Assembly: GCA_945928585.1 (NCBI GenBank)
Contig: CAMENQ010000090.1
Span: forward strand, 1-8,271
Length of the DNA stretch: 8,271 nt
Direction: 5' to 3'
Origin: an uncultured Roseburia sp.
GTDB lineage: Bacteria > Bacillota > Clostridia > Lachnospirales > Lachnospiraceae
Positions within the stretch are counted from its first letter, which is position 1. The number at the start of each line of letters is the position of its first letter. Made by a program: the position numbers and the translations under genes. Of this stretch, positions 1-6,860 are shown piece after piece. The notes beneath the pieces are model-generated. The model did no database searches, had not been told where the DNA came from, and worked only from the letters and a program-made list of their open reading frames with translations.

Positions 1-68
1 AAGTGCATAGCTATATTATATTGATAAATTACTAACAGTTCCTCCAGCGTTAGAATTATCATATATCC

Positions 69-90
69 ATATGGCACCCGGGTGCTGTAT
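69..90. repeat. GC-rich palindrome upstream of cdd
   Basis: Positions 74-85 read GCACCCGGGTGC, a perfect 12-base palindrome in otherwise AT-rich DNA. With G-T wobbles the symmetry extends to about 69-90. It lies 54 bases before the cdd start and is followed by AAAATTTT at 91-98. It could be an operator, or the stem of a hairpin (GCAC/GTGC with a CCGG loop) ending an upstream gene outside the window. The symmetry is seen directly; any function is inference. Confidence 0.5.
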
Positions 91-139
91 AAAATTTTCT
101 TAGTGAGACAGCCTCATTTTTTAGAAAGGAGTCATTTTT

Positions 140-517
140 ATGGAAGATATTCTTATAATAAAAGCAAAAGAAGGAAGAAAACACGCATATGCCCCATATT
201 CACATTATACAGTAGGTGCAGCAGCAGAGGATGAACAGGGTAACATTTATACAGGCTGTAACATTGAAAACGGTTCTTACGGAGCCACTATGTGTGCAGA
301 GCGCACAGCCATCTTTAAGGCAGTAAGTGAAGGTGCAGGAAAAATAAAGCGTATTGCAATAACTGCAGAGGGCAGTATGCCATATCCATGCGGTATGTGC
401 AGACAGGTTATGAGTGAATTTTTCAGTGATGATACCATAATAATACTGGAATGTGACGGAAAAACAGAGCAATACACTTTCGCTGAGCTTATGCCACATA
501 GATTCAATCTTGGATAA
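140..517 (+). CDS. cdd: Cytidine deaminase
   Basis: Zinc-dependent hydrolytic deaminase that converts cytidine and deoxycytidine to uridine and deoxyuridine in cytosolic pyrimidine salvage. The 125-residue product has the normal length of the small tetrameric class. Visible signatures are the YSHYTVGAA segment (20-28), the nucleoside-binding N41-I-E43-N, the catalytic C52-A-E54-R motif and the zinc-binding P83-CGMC87-RQ. C52, C84 and C87 are the three zinc cysteines and E54 the proton shuttle, all intact. The ATG at 140 is preceded by an excellent Shine-Dalgarno site, AGAAAGGAG at 123-131, eight bases upstream. No nucleoside phosphorylase or transporter gene is adjacent, and the 190-base gap downstream carries its own promoter, so cdd looks separate from the next unit. 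I saw no convincing promoter for cdd itself. Identification is secure. Confidence 0.97.
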   Translation: MEDILIIKAKEGRKHAYAPYSHYTVGAAAEDEQGNIYTGCNIENGSYGATMCAERTAIFKAVSEGAGKIKRIAITAEGSMPYPCGMCRQVMSEFFSDDTIIILECDGKTEQYTFAELMPHRFNLG

Positions 518-601
518 TAATAAAATTACAAAAATCAAAAAACTTGTATCCTGCATTATACCTGTGGATGTAAGGCCGGCTTATGTGCGTAAACAAAATC
601 A

Positions 602-630
602 TTTACAAAACTTAAAAAATATTTTATACT
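602..630 (+). promoter_or_regulatory. Sigma-A type promoter ahead of the acetyltransferase-topoisomerase unit
   Basis: TTTACA at 602-607 and TATACT at 625-630 are separated by exactly 17 bases. Each hexamer differs from the sigma-70/sigma-A consensus at one position. Transcription would start near 637, giving a leader of about 70 bases before the GTG at 708. It is the best promoter match in the 190-base gap after cdd and probably drives the acetyltransferase and the two topoisomerase genes. AT-rich DNA throws up chance matches, but the spacing and fit of both boxes are good. Confidence 0.7.
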
Positions 631-692
631 TTACTTTCGAGATAAAAATCCCTATATTTGGTTTACATAAAAGCATATAAAAAAATAACCTG

Positions 693-698
693 AAAGGA
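693..698 (+). promoter_or_regulatory. Shine-Dalgarno site deciding a GTG start
   Basis: AAAGGA lies nine bases before the GTG at 708. No ATG in this frame has a comparable site, and the residues right after the GTG are needed to complete the N-terminal part of the GNAT fold. This supports GTG initiation. Confidence 0.75.
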
Positions 699-707
699 AA
701 GAAAAAA

Positions 708-1127
708 GTGGTTACATTGGTAGAAAACAGTCTTGACCTTGAAACCTATCTGGGACTTAGAGCTTCAGTAGGATGGAAGCTTTTAAAGAAGAGTCAGGCA
801 CAAAAGGCACTGGACAACAGTCTGTTCACATTGACGGCATATATAGACGGAAAGCCTGTAGGTATGGGAAGAATAGTAGGTGACGGTGCAGTTATATGCT
901 ATGTTCAGGATTTGGTGGTCAGACCTGAATATCAGATGCATGGTGTAGGCAGAGTTATTATGGAAAGACTTATAGAATTTGTCACAGCCATAAAGGAAAA
1001 AGACACAGAGATGATGATGTGTCTTATGTGTGCAAAAGGCAGAGAACATTTTTATGAGAAGTTTGGATTTATAGGAAGGCCTACGGAGGATTTGGGACCG
1101 GGAATGATACAGTATATCCGGTATTAG
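708..1127 (+). CDS. GNAT family N-acetyltransferase
   Basis: 139-residue single-domain acetyltransferase of the Gcn5-related (GNAT) superfamily, expected to move an acetyl group from acetyl-CoA to an amine; the acceptor cannot be read from the sequence. The acetyl-CoA pyrophosphate loop is Q76-M-H-G79-V-G81, following the strand and turn LVVRPEY at 69-75. The C-terminal FYEKFGF motif is at 115-121, followed by RPTEDLGPGM, typical of small cytosolic GNATs. A Met/Cys-rich run, MMMCLMC at 102-108, is unusual. No signal peptide or membrane segment is visible. It starts with GTG. It is the first gene after the promoter at 602-630 and ends 48 bases before the topoisomerase B-subunit start with no terminator between, so co-transcription is likely. 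A protein target among its neighbours is possible but unsupported. Confidence 0.9.
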   Translation: MVTLVENSLDLETYLGLRASVGWKLLKKSQAQKALDNSLFTLTAYIDGKPVGMGRIVGDGAVICYVQDLVVRPEYQMHGVGRVIMERLIEFVTAIKEKDTEMMMCLMCAKGREHFYEKFGFIGRPTEDLGPGMIQYIRY

Positions 1128-1163
1128 AATAATGTATGTAAGCATAGTTTGAAATTAAGAAGT

Positions 1164-1169
1164 GAGGAA
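1164..1169 (+). promoter_or_regulatory. Shine-Dalgarno site deciding the parE start
   Basis: GAGGAA ends six bases before the ATG at 1176 and so selects that codon. An in-frame TTG at 1149 would add nine residues but would place this site inside the coding region and has no good site of its own. Confidence 0.8.
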
Positions 1170-1175
1170 ACAGAT

Positions 1176-3104
1176 ATGGCATCAAAGGTTACAAACACAT
1201 ATGACGCAAACAGTATATCCATACTGGAGGGGCTTGAGGCAGTAAGAAAGCGTCCGGGAATGTATATAGGAAGTGTAGGAACAAAGGGATTGAACCATCT
1301 TATTTATGAGATAGTTGACAATTCAGTGGACGAGCATCTGGCAGGCTACTGCAAAAACATAAAGGTGATACTGGAAAAGGACGGTTCAGCTACCATTACG
1401 GATGACGGTCGAGGCATACCTGTAGGAATAAACGAAAAGACAGGCATACCTGCTGTTGAGGTAGTGTTTACGGTGCTTCACGCAGGAGGAAAGTTCGGAG
1501 ACGGCGGTTATAAAATATCAGGAGGTCTTCATGGAGTAGGTGCTTCTGTAGTTAATGCACTTTCAGAGTGGCTTGAGGTTACCATAAAATCAGACGGAAA
1601 GGTTTACAAACAGCGATACGAACGAGGAAAGGTAATGTATCCCCTGAAGGAAACCGGAACCTGCAGAAAGGGCGAGACAGGAACAAGTGTAACATTTTAT
1701 CCTGATAAGGAAATATTTGAAAAAACATATTTTAAGGCGGATGCCATACAAAGCAGACTTCATGAGACTGCATATTTAAATCCGGAGCTGTCCATAACTT
1801 TTGAAAATAAAAGGTTTGGAGAGGAAGGCAGTGAGGTTTATCATGAGGAAGAAGGCATAAAGGCATATGTAAAGGACTTAAATCATGGTAAGGAGCCTTT
1901 GCATGATGTTATATATTTTAAGCGTACCGTAGAGGGTATAGAAATGGAAACGGCCATACAGTTTGTTGATGAATTTCAGGAAAATATACTTGGCTTTTGT
2001 AACAATATATATACTCAGGAGGGCGGAACACATATCACGGGCTTTAAGACAAAGTTCACAATGGTTATAAACCAGTATGCAAGGGAACTTGGCATACTTA
2101 AGGACAGGGACAGTAATTTTACGGGTACTGATGTGCGAAACGGTATGACGGCAGTTATAGCCGTAAAGCATCCTGAACCGAGATTTGAGGGACAGACAAA
2201 GACAAAGCTTGATAATCCTGATGCGGGAAAGGTGGCAGCAGAGGCTACCGGAGAGGAGCTGCAGCTTTATTTTGATAAGAACCTTGAGACGCTTAAGCAG
2301 GTAATAGCATGTGCGGAAAAGTCAGCAAAAATAAGAAAGGCGGAGGAAAAGGCAAAGACAAATCTTCTTACAAAGCCGAAATTTTCCATAGACAGTAACG
2401 GCAAGCTTGCAAACTGTGAAAGCAGAAATCCTGAGGAGTGTGAGGTATTTATCGTAGAGGGAGACTCGGCAGGAGGCTCTGCTAAGATGGCAAGAAACCG
2501 AAGAACACAGGCTATTATGCCTATAAGGGGAAAGATAATTAACGTAGAGAAGGCAAGCATAGACAAGGTACTTGCAAATGCTGAGATAAAAACAATGATA
2601 AATGCATTTAACTGTGGATTTATGGAGGGATATGGCAACGACTTTGACATAAGTAAGCTCCGCTATAATAAAATTATTATAATGACAGATGCGGATGTGG
2701 ACGGAGCACATATTGCTACGCTTCTTCTTACTTTTTTCTACAGGTTTATGCCGGAGCTTATACACGAGGGACATGTTTATCTTGCAACACCCCCTCTTTA
2801 TAAGGCAGTTCCGAAAAAAGGAGAAAGTCAGTATCTTTATGATGATAAAGCACTAGAACATTACAGAAAAACACACACAGGTTCATTTACACTTCAAAGA
2901 TATAAGGGACTTGGAGAGATGGATGCAGAACAGCTTTGGGAGACAACTCTTAATCCTGAGACACGTATATTAAAGCAGGTTGAGATAGAAGACGGACGTA
3001 TGGCATCAGAGGTAACAAGTATGTTAATGGGAAATGATGTACCGCCAAGACGTGCCTTTATATATGAGCATGCAAATGATGCCGAGATAGACTGGCAGGC
3101 GTAG
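1176..3104 (+). CDS. parE: Type IIA DNA topoisomerase, B subunit (ParE/GyrB)
   Basis: ATPase subunit of a bacterial type IIA topoisomerase, working as an A2B2 complex with the next gene's product in ATP-dependent DNA strand passage. The 642 residues match the usual Gram-positive length. The GHKL ATPase domain (1 to about 225) shows E45 (catalytic base) in YEIVDNSVDE, D76-D-G-R-G and the lid GGLHGVGASVVNALS at 116-130. The transducer domain carries the Q340-T-K342 loop. The TOPRIM domain has E428-G-D-S-A-G-G434, PIRGK at 449-453 and the metal-binding D505-A-D-V-D509-G. QRYKGLGEMD near 574-583 and the C-terminal MGNDVPPRRAF block complete the family pattern. No residue I know to be essential is missing. 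GyrB and ParE of this group are hard to separate by eye. The symbol rests on the A subunit next door, which looks more ParC-like; gyrB is the alternative. It is probably co-transcribed with the acetyltransferase upstream and the A subunit downstream. Confidence 0.92.
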   Translation: MASKVTNTYDANSISILEGLEAVRKRPGMYIGSVGTKGLNHLIYEIVDNSVDEHLAGYCKNIKVILEKDGSATITDDGRGIPVGINEKTGIPAVEVVFTVLHAGGKFGDGGYKISGGLHGVGASVVNALSEWLEVTIKSDGKVYKQRYERGKVMYPLKETGTCRKGETGTSVTFYPDKEIFEKTYFKADAIQSRLHETAYLNPELSITFENKRFGEEGSEVYHEEEGIKAYVKDLNHGKEPLHDVIYFKRTVEGIEMETAIQFVDEFQENILGFCNNIYTQEGGTHITGFKTKFTMVINQYARELGILKDRDSNFTGTDVRNGMTAVIAVKHPEPRFEGQTKTKLDNPDAGKVAAEATGEELQLYFDKNLETLKQVIACAEKSAKIRKAEEKAKTNLLTKPKFSIDSNGKLANCESRNPEECEVFIVEGDSAGGSAKMARNRRTQAIMPIRGKIINVEKASIDKVLANAEIKTMINAFNCGFMEGYGNDFDISKLRYNKIIIMTDADVDGAHIATLLLTFFYRFMPELIHEGHVYLATPPLYKAVPKKGESQYLYDDKALEHYRKTHTGSFTLQRYKGLGEMDAEQLWETTLNPETRILKQVEIEDGRMASEVTSMLMGNDVPPRRAFIYEHANDAEIDWQA

Positions 3105-3138
3105 TGTATAAGCAAAGATAAATAAACATATACACTAC
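3101..3138 (+). repeat. Perfect 10-bp inverted repeat spanning the parE stop codon
   Basis: GTAGTGTATA at 3101-3110 is exactly complementary to TATACACTAC at 3129-3138, with an 18-base A-rich loop between. The left arm contains the parE TAG stop at 3102-3104. The right arm ends 18 bases before the Shine-Dalgarno site of the next gene (AAAGGA, 3157-3162). There is no T-run after it, so it is not a standard intrinsic terminator. In mRNA it could stabilise or process the transcript, or tune translation of the second subunit. The pairing is seen; the role is inferred. Confidence 0.6.
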
Positions 3139-3168
3139 AGGGATGATAGAAAAAAGAAAGGATAGAAA

Positions 3169-5649
3169 ATGGCAGAACAAATTTTAAAAACAGAATTTTC
3201 TGATGTAATGCAGAAGTCCTATATAGATTATGCCTTAAGCGTTATAAGTGCAAGAGCACTTCCGGATATAAGGGATGGCCTTAAACCGGTGCAGAGGCGT
3301 GTACTTTATGCAATGGACCAGCTTGGGTTAAATTATGATAAGCCACACAGGAAATCAGCACGTATAGTAGGTGATACCATGGGTAAATATCATCCTCATG
3401 GTGACAGCTCTATTTATGATGCTTTGGTAGTGTTAGAGCAGGATTTCAAGAAAGGCATGGCACTGGTAGACGGACATGGAAACTTTGGTTCCATAGAAGG
3501 AGACGGAGCTGCTGCCATGCGTTATACAGAGGCAAAGCTTAAAAAATTTACACAGGATGTGTATCTTGCTGACCTTGATAAAAATGTGGTTGATTTTGGA
3601 CCAAACTTTGACGAGACGGAAAAGGAGCCTGTGGTACTTCCGGTAAAGGTACCAAATATCCTTATAAATGGTGCTGAGGGAATTGCCGTAGGTATGACTA
3701 CAAATATTCCAACACATAATCTTGGAGAAGTTATTGACGGCGTTATAGCCTATATGGAAAATAACGAAATTACAAACGAAGAACTGATGAAACATATCAT
3801 AGGGCCTGATTTCCCTACAGGAGGACTTGTTGTAAATAAAAGTGAACTTTTAAATATTTATGAGTCAGGAACAGGAAAAATCAAGCTTCGTGGCAAGGTG
3901 GAATTTGAGCCTGCTGCTAAAAAAAGCGATAAGGATAAGCTGGTAATCACTGAAATTCCATATACCATGATAGGTGCAAATATAGGAAAATTTATTTCAG
4001 ACATAGTTGAGCTTATTGAGACAAAAAAGCTTGTGGATGTTACCGACATAACAAATGAGTCATCAAAGGAAGGAATAAGAATAGCTCTTGAACTTAAGAA
4101 AAATGCCGATGTAGAGAAAATAAAAAATATTCTCTATAAGAAGACAAAGCTTGAGGATACCTTTGGAGTAAATATGCTTGCCATAGTGGACGGCAGACCG
4201 GAAACGCTGGGGCTTAAGGATATAATAAGAGAAAATGTAAAATTTCAGTATGAAATAAATACAAGAAAATATACATACCTGTTAAATAAGGAGCTTGAGC
4301 AGAAGGAAATAAAGGAAGGTCTTATAAAGGCATGTAACATAATTGACCTTATTATAGAGATACTCAGAGGCTCAAACAGTCTTAAGGATGCAAAGGACTG
4401 TCTTATAAACGGAAATACCGACAAGATTAAATTTAAAAATAAAGAATCCGTCATATATGCAAGCCAGCTAAGCTTTACGGAAAAGCAGGCACAGGCTATT
4501 CTTGATTTAAGATTATATAAGCTGATTGGTCTGGAAATACTTGCACTTGAAAAGGAATATGAGGAAATAGTAGGCAGAATAGCAAAATATGAGGATATTT
4601 TAAATAACCGCAGTTCTATGACTAAAGAAATAAAAAAGGAGCTTCTTTCAATAAAAAAGGAATATGCAGTTGAAAGAAGGACAGTTATAGAGGACGGAGA
4701 GGCAGCAGTAGTTATAGAGGAAAAGCCTGTAGAGATGGAGGTTACATTCCTTATGGACCGTTTTGGATATTCTAAAACAGTTGATATGGCTGCAGCACAG
4801 AGAAACAGAGAGAACATTACAGCGGAAAATAAATATGTATTTTCATGTATGAATACAGATAAGATATGTGTATTTACCGACAATGGAAATTTTCATCAGG
4901 TAAAGGTAAAGGATGTACCGTTTGTAAGGCCTAAGGATAAGGGAACGCCTATTGATAATCTTGGCAACTATGACAGCGGAAAAGAAAATATAATAAATGT
5001 AATGTCTTTAGGCTCCCTTAAGGACAAAAAACTGTTATTTACCACGAAGCTAGGTATGATGAAGCTTGTGGACGGCTCTGAATTTAACGTATCAAAGAAA
5101 ACGGTAGCAGCCACAAAGCTTAATGACGGTGATATGGTTGTAAGTGTAGAGGTTATTGAGGCTGACAGTATGGAGGAAGCGTTTAACATTGACAATGATT
5201 TATTTATGTCAGATGTTCCGGAAAGCTTTGAAAATTCATATGAAGATACATATGGTGAGTCTTACGACGGACAGCTTGATATGTTTGGCAGCTTTGATAA
5301 TATGTCCGGTGGAAGCATAGTGACAAGTATGGAACCGGACAGTGGAGATGCTGAGATGTCAACAGAAAACACGGATGATGAAAACACAGGCTTTATTACA
5401 AGCAAGCTGGTAGTTCTCAGAACATCAAACAATTTATTTTTAAGATTTCCTGTCAGTGAGGTGCCTGAAAAGAAGAAGGGTGCCATAGGAGTAAGGGGAC
5501 TTAAGCTTTCTAAGAATGACATTATTACACACGTATATGTAATGGACGCAGGTGACAGTGTCATAGTGGATGTAATGGGTACAGAGTACGATTTAAGAAA
5601 GCTTGTTACAAAGAAAAGAGACCAGGCACCTCAAAAACTTAAAAAATAA
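3169..5649 (+). CDS. parC: Type IIA DNA topoisomerase, A subunit (ParC-like, GyrA/ParC family)
   Basis: DNA breakage-reunion subunit, partner of the preceding gene's product. In the winged-helix core, R118-Y119-T120 holds the tyrosine that bonds covalently to DNA. I172 in NGAEGIAVGM is the expected DNA-bending isoleucine. The quinolone region reads YHPHGDSSIYD, keeping the serine (S80) and aspartate (D84) of drug-sensitive enzymes. Residues about 350-500 form the coiled-coil gate and 520-826 the C-terminal DNA-wrapping domain. Where gyrases carry a glycine-rich GyrA box (QRRGGKG type) this protein has Q544-R-N-R-E-N549, without the glycines, which argues for a topoisomerase IV-like enzyme. 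Residues 661-741 are an acidic insert with 24 Asp/Glu and no Lys/Arg, followed by the GVRGLKL segment (774-780) and a basic tail. Start ATG has AAAGGA six bases upstream. No terminator follows. A divergent gyrA is the alternative; the fold assignment is secure. Confidence 0.92.
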   Translation: MAEQILKTEFSDVMQKSYIDYALSVISARALPDIRDGLKPVQRRVLYAMDQLGLNYDKPHRKSARIVGDTMGKYHPHGDSSIYDALVVLEQDFKKGMALVDGHGNFGSIEGDGAAAMRYTEAKLKKFTQDVYLADLDKNVVDFGPNFDETEKEPVVLPVKVPNILINGAEGIAVGMTTNIPTHNLGEVIDGVIAYMENNEITNEELMKHIIGPDFPTGGLVVNKSELLNIYESGTGKIKLRGKVEFEPAAKKSDKDKLVITEIPYTMIGANIGKFISDIVELIETKKLVDVTDITNESSKEGIRIALELKKNADVEKIKNILYKKTKLEDTFGVNMLAIVDGRPETLGLKDIIRENVKFQYEINTRKYTYLLNKELEQKEIKEGLIKACNIIDLIIEILRGSNSLKDAKDCLINGNTDKIKFKNKESVIYASQLSFTEKQAQAILDLRLYKLIGLEILALEKEYEEIVGRIAKYEDILNNRSSMTKEIKKELLSIKKEYAVERRTVIEDGEAAVVIEEKPVEMEVTFLMDRFGYSKTVDMAAAQRNRENITAENKYVFSCMNTDKICVFTDNGNFHQVKVKDVPFVRPKDKGTPIDNLGNYDSGKENIINVMSLGSLKDKKLLFTTKLGMMKLVDGSEFNVSKKTVAATKLNDGDMVVSVEVIEADSMEEAFNIDNDLFMSDVPESFENSYEDTYGESYDGQLDMFGSFDNMSGGSIVTSMEPDSGDAEMSTENTDDENTGFITSKLVVLRTSNNLFLRFPVSEVPEKKKGAIGVRGLKLSKNDIITHVYVMDAGDSVIVDVMGTEYDLRKLVTKKRDQAPQKLKK

Positions 5650-5661
5650 CATAAAAATTAC

Positions 5662-5683
5662 ATTGTTTATAACAATATATTGT
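5662..5683. promoter_or_regulatory. Overlapping palindromes, candidate operator
   Basis: ATTGTT at 5662-5667 pairs with AACAAT at 5671-5676 across a 3-base centre. The same AACAAT also forms a perfect 12-base palindrome, ACAATATATTGT, at 5672-5683. Three alternating half-sites (ATTGT, ACAAT, ATTGT) are therefore packed between and over the -35 and -10 boxes of the promoter at 5663-5691, where a repressor would block polymerase. The symmetry is seen; no regulator is identified, and AT-rich DNA favours chance symmetry. Confidence 0.45.
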
Positions 5684-5691
5684 GGTAAAAT
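5663..5691 (+). promoter_or_regulatory. Promoter of the beta-propeller gene
   Basis: TTGTTT at 5663-5668 and TAAAAT at 5686-5691 are 17 bases apart, and a TG one base before the -10 box (5683-5684) makes it an extended -10 promoter. The -35 box is weak (three of six), the -10 strong (five of six). Transcription would begin near 5698, leaving an untranslated leader of about 93 bases. It is well placed to separate this gene from the topoisomerase unit. Confidence 0.6.
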
Positions 5692-5763
5692 GTTGCTAAA
5701 GGTTATTATTGAAACAAATGTGTCCTGTGGCACAAAAATATTAAATAAAATGTAAAAGATTTA

Positions 5764-5774
5764 GTTTATAACAA
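5764..5774 (+). repeat. Second copy of an 11-base repeat, next to the ribosome binding site
   Basis: GTTTATAACAA at 5764-5774 is an exact copy of 5665-5675, which lies inside the palindromic promoter region 99 bases upstream. The second copy runs into the Shine-Dalgarno site AAAGGAAGG (5773-5781) of the propeller gene. Two copies, one over the promoter and one at the ribosome binding site, could be paired regulator sites. Chance is possible in AT-rich DNA. Confidence 0.4.
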
Positions 5775-5790
5775 AGGAAGGTACAAGACT

Positions 5791-6840
5791 ATGGCAACAG
5801 GAAAATATGTAGCTTATGTAGGATCCTATACACATGGTAGTGCAAAAGGCATTACCATATGTGATGTAGATTTAGAGGAAGGAATATTTATTCCAAGACG
5901 TGAGGTTGAAGTAAAAAATGCCTCATATCTTCGTATAGCAAACAGCGGAAAGTTTCTTTACTCAGTTTCAGACTTAGGTATTACTGCATTTAAGATACTT
6001 GAGGACGGAGACCTTGAATTTATGAATCTTGGTTCAATTAACGGAATGAGAGCATGCCACATAAGCGTAGATGATGATGACAAGTTTATATTTACTGCAG
6101 GTTATCACGACGGCAAGGCGACAGTAGTTCGTATAGCAGAAGATGGAAGTGTTGGTGAATTGACAGGCGAGGTATTCCATAAGGGCATGGGAAGCATTGC
6201 CGAGAGAAATTTCAGACCACATATTACATGTACAAGACTTACACCTGACGGAAAATTTCTGGCAGTATGTGATATGGGTATAGATCAGGTAAAAATATAT
6301 GACTTTAACCATAATACAGGAGCCATAAAGCTTGTAGACATACTCAGATGCGAGCTTGAATCAGCACCTAGAAGCATATTGTTTTCACCTGACGGAAAAT
6401 TTGCATACCTTATATGCCAGCTTATGAACTGTGTGAATGTATATTCCTACAACAGTGACAATGGTATGCCGAATTTTGAACTTATACAGCAGATAAGAAC
6501 TCTTGGAAAATCATACAATGACAAGAGTGCCGTGGCAGCCTTAAGATTTTCACCTGACGGAAAATACCTTTTCTGCTCAAATGCAGGTGACAACAGCCTT
6601 GCATTTTTTGAGAGAAATGTTGAGACAGGAAAGCTTACAAAGAAATCAGTACTTCCTATAAGCGGAGATTATCCGAAGCAGATATGTGTATTTCCTGACC
6701 AGAAGCATATAGCTTCACTTAATCATGAGTCAAATGAGATAACATTCTTTAAGATTGATTATGAAGAAGGAATAATCATTGAGCATGGAAAGCCTATGGC
6801 AGTAGAGACACCTAACTGCGCAGTTATAAAGAAACTGTAA
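5791..6840 (+). CDS. Beta-propeller protein of the lactonase (Pgl/YkgB-like) family
   Basis: 349-residue cytosolic protein of the seven-bladed propeller lactonase family, whose best-known member is the E. coli-type 6-phosphogluconolactonase of the pentose phosphate route. Blade repeats are clear: NSGKFLYS (51-58), TPDGKFLAV (151-159), SPDGKFAYL (199-207), SPDGKYLFC (254-262) and FPDQKHIAS (301-309). The family's central segment is present as RPHITCTRLTPDGK (142-155) plus D161-M-G-I-D-Q-V. However, family positions that are usually PRH, NEL, an acidic residue and NR read P193-R-S195, C209-Q-L, A250 and N264-A265. Several expected pocket residues are thus changed, so catalytic activity is uncertain. 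ATG at 5791 has GGAAGG (5776-5781) nine bases before it. No zwf or gnd gene is nearby. I would annotate the family, not the enzyme. Confidence 0.85.
   Translation: MATGKYVAYVGSYTHGSAKGITICDVDLEEGIFIPRREVEVKNASYLRIANSGKFLYSVSDLGITAFKILEDGDLEFMNLGSINGMRACHISVDDDDKFIFTAGYHDGKATVVRIAEDGSVGELTGEVFHKGMGSIAERNFRPHITCTRLTPDGKFLAVCDMGIDQVKIYDFNHNTGAIKLVDILRCELESAPRSILFSPDGKFAYLICQLMNCVNVYSYNSDNGMPNFELIQQIRTLGKSYNDKSAVAALRFSPDGKYLFCSNAGDNSLAFFERNVETGKLTKKSVLPISGDYPKQICVFPDQKHIASLNHESNEITFFKIDYEEGIIIEHGKPMAVETPNCAVIKKL
6242..6565 (+). repeat. Near-identical blade-repeat DNA inside the propeller gene
   Basis: A 19-base string containing CACCTGACGGAAAAT is identical at 6382-6400 and 6547-6565, and its 15-base core also occurs at 6242-6256. 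All three are in frame and encode the PDGK turn of successive propeller blades, about 48 and 55 codons apart. Identity at silent positions suggests recent blade duplication, conversion between blades, or strong codon bias. Confidence 0.7.
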
Positions 6841-6860
6841 GAAATACATATATTAAAACA

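Noticed and set aside
16..90. Minus-strand stretch that translates to a protein-like string containing IWIYDNSNAGG before a stop.
   Set aside because: Only about two dozen codons between stops, no start codon or ribosome binding site. A gene remnant cannot be excluded but is not supported.
102..122. Hairpin with T-run as an intrinsic terminator before cdd.
   Set aside because: The stem has only two G-C pairs and a wobble, too weak to list as a terminator without knowing the upstream gene.
453..680. 75-codon plus-strand reading frame overlapping the end of cdd.
   Set aside because: It begins inside cdd in another frame, has no ribosome binding site, shows no family motif, and runs across the promoter at 602-630.
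1149..1175. Upstream in-frame TTG start for parE adding nine residues.
   Set aside because: It has no ribosome binding site, and it would bury the good GAGGAA site that serves the ATG at 1176.
4245..4883. Long minus-strand open frame (212 codons) opposite parC.
   Set aside because: Its Ser/Ile/Phe-rich composition is that of an antisense shadow of an AT-rich gene, and the plus strand is clearly the conserved coding strand.
5719..5734. Small hairpin (TGTG/CACA with a CC/GG inner pair) in the propeller-gene leader as the parC terminator.
   Set aside because: Short, bulged and followed by an A-rich rather than T-rich tail.
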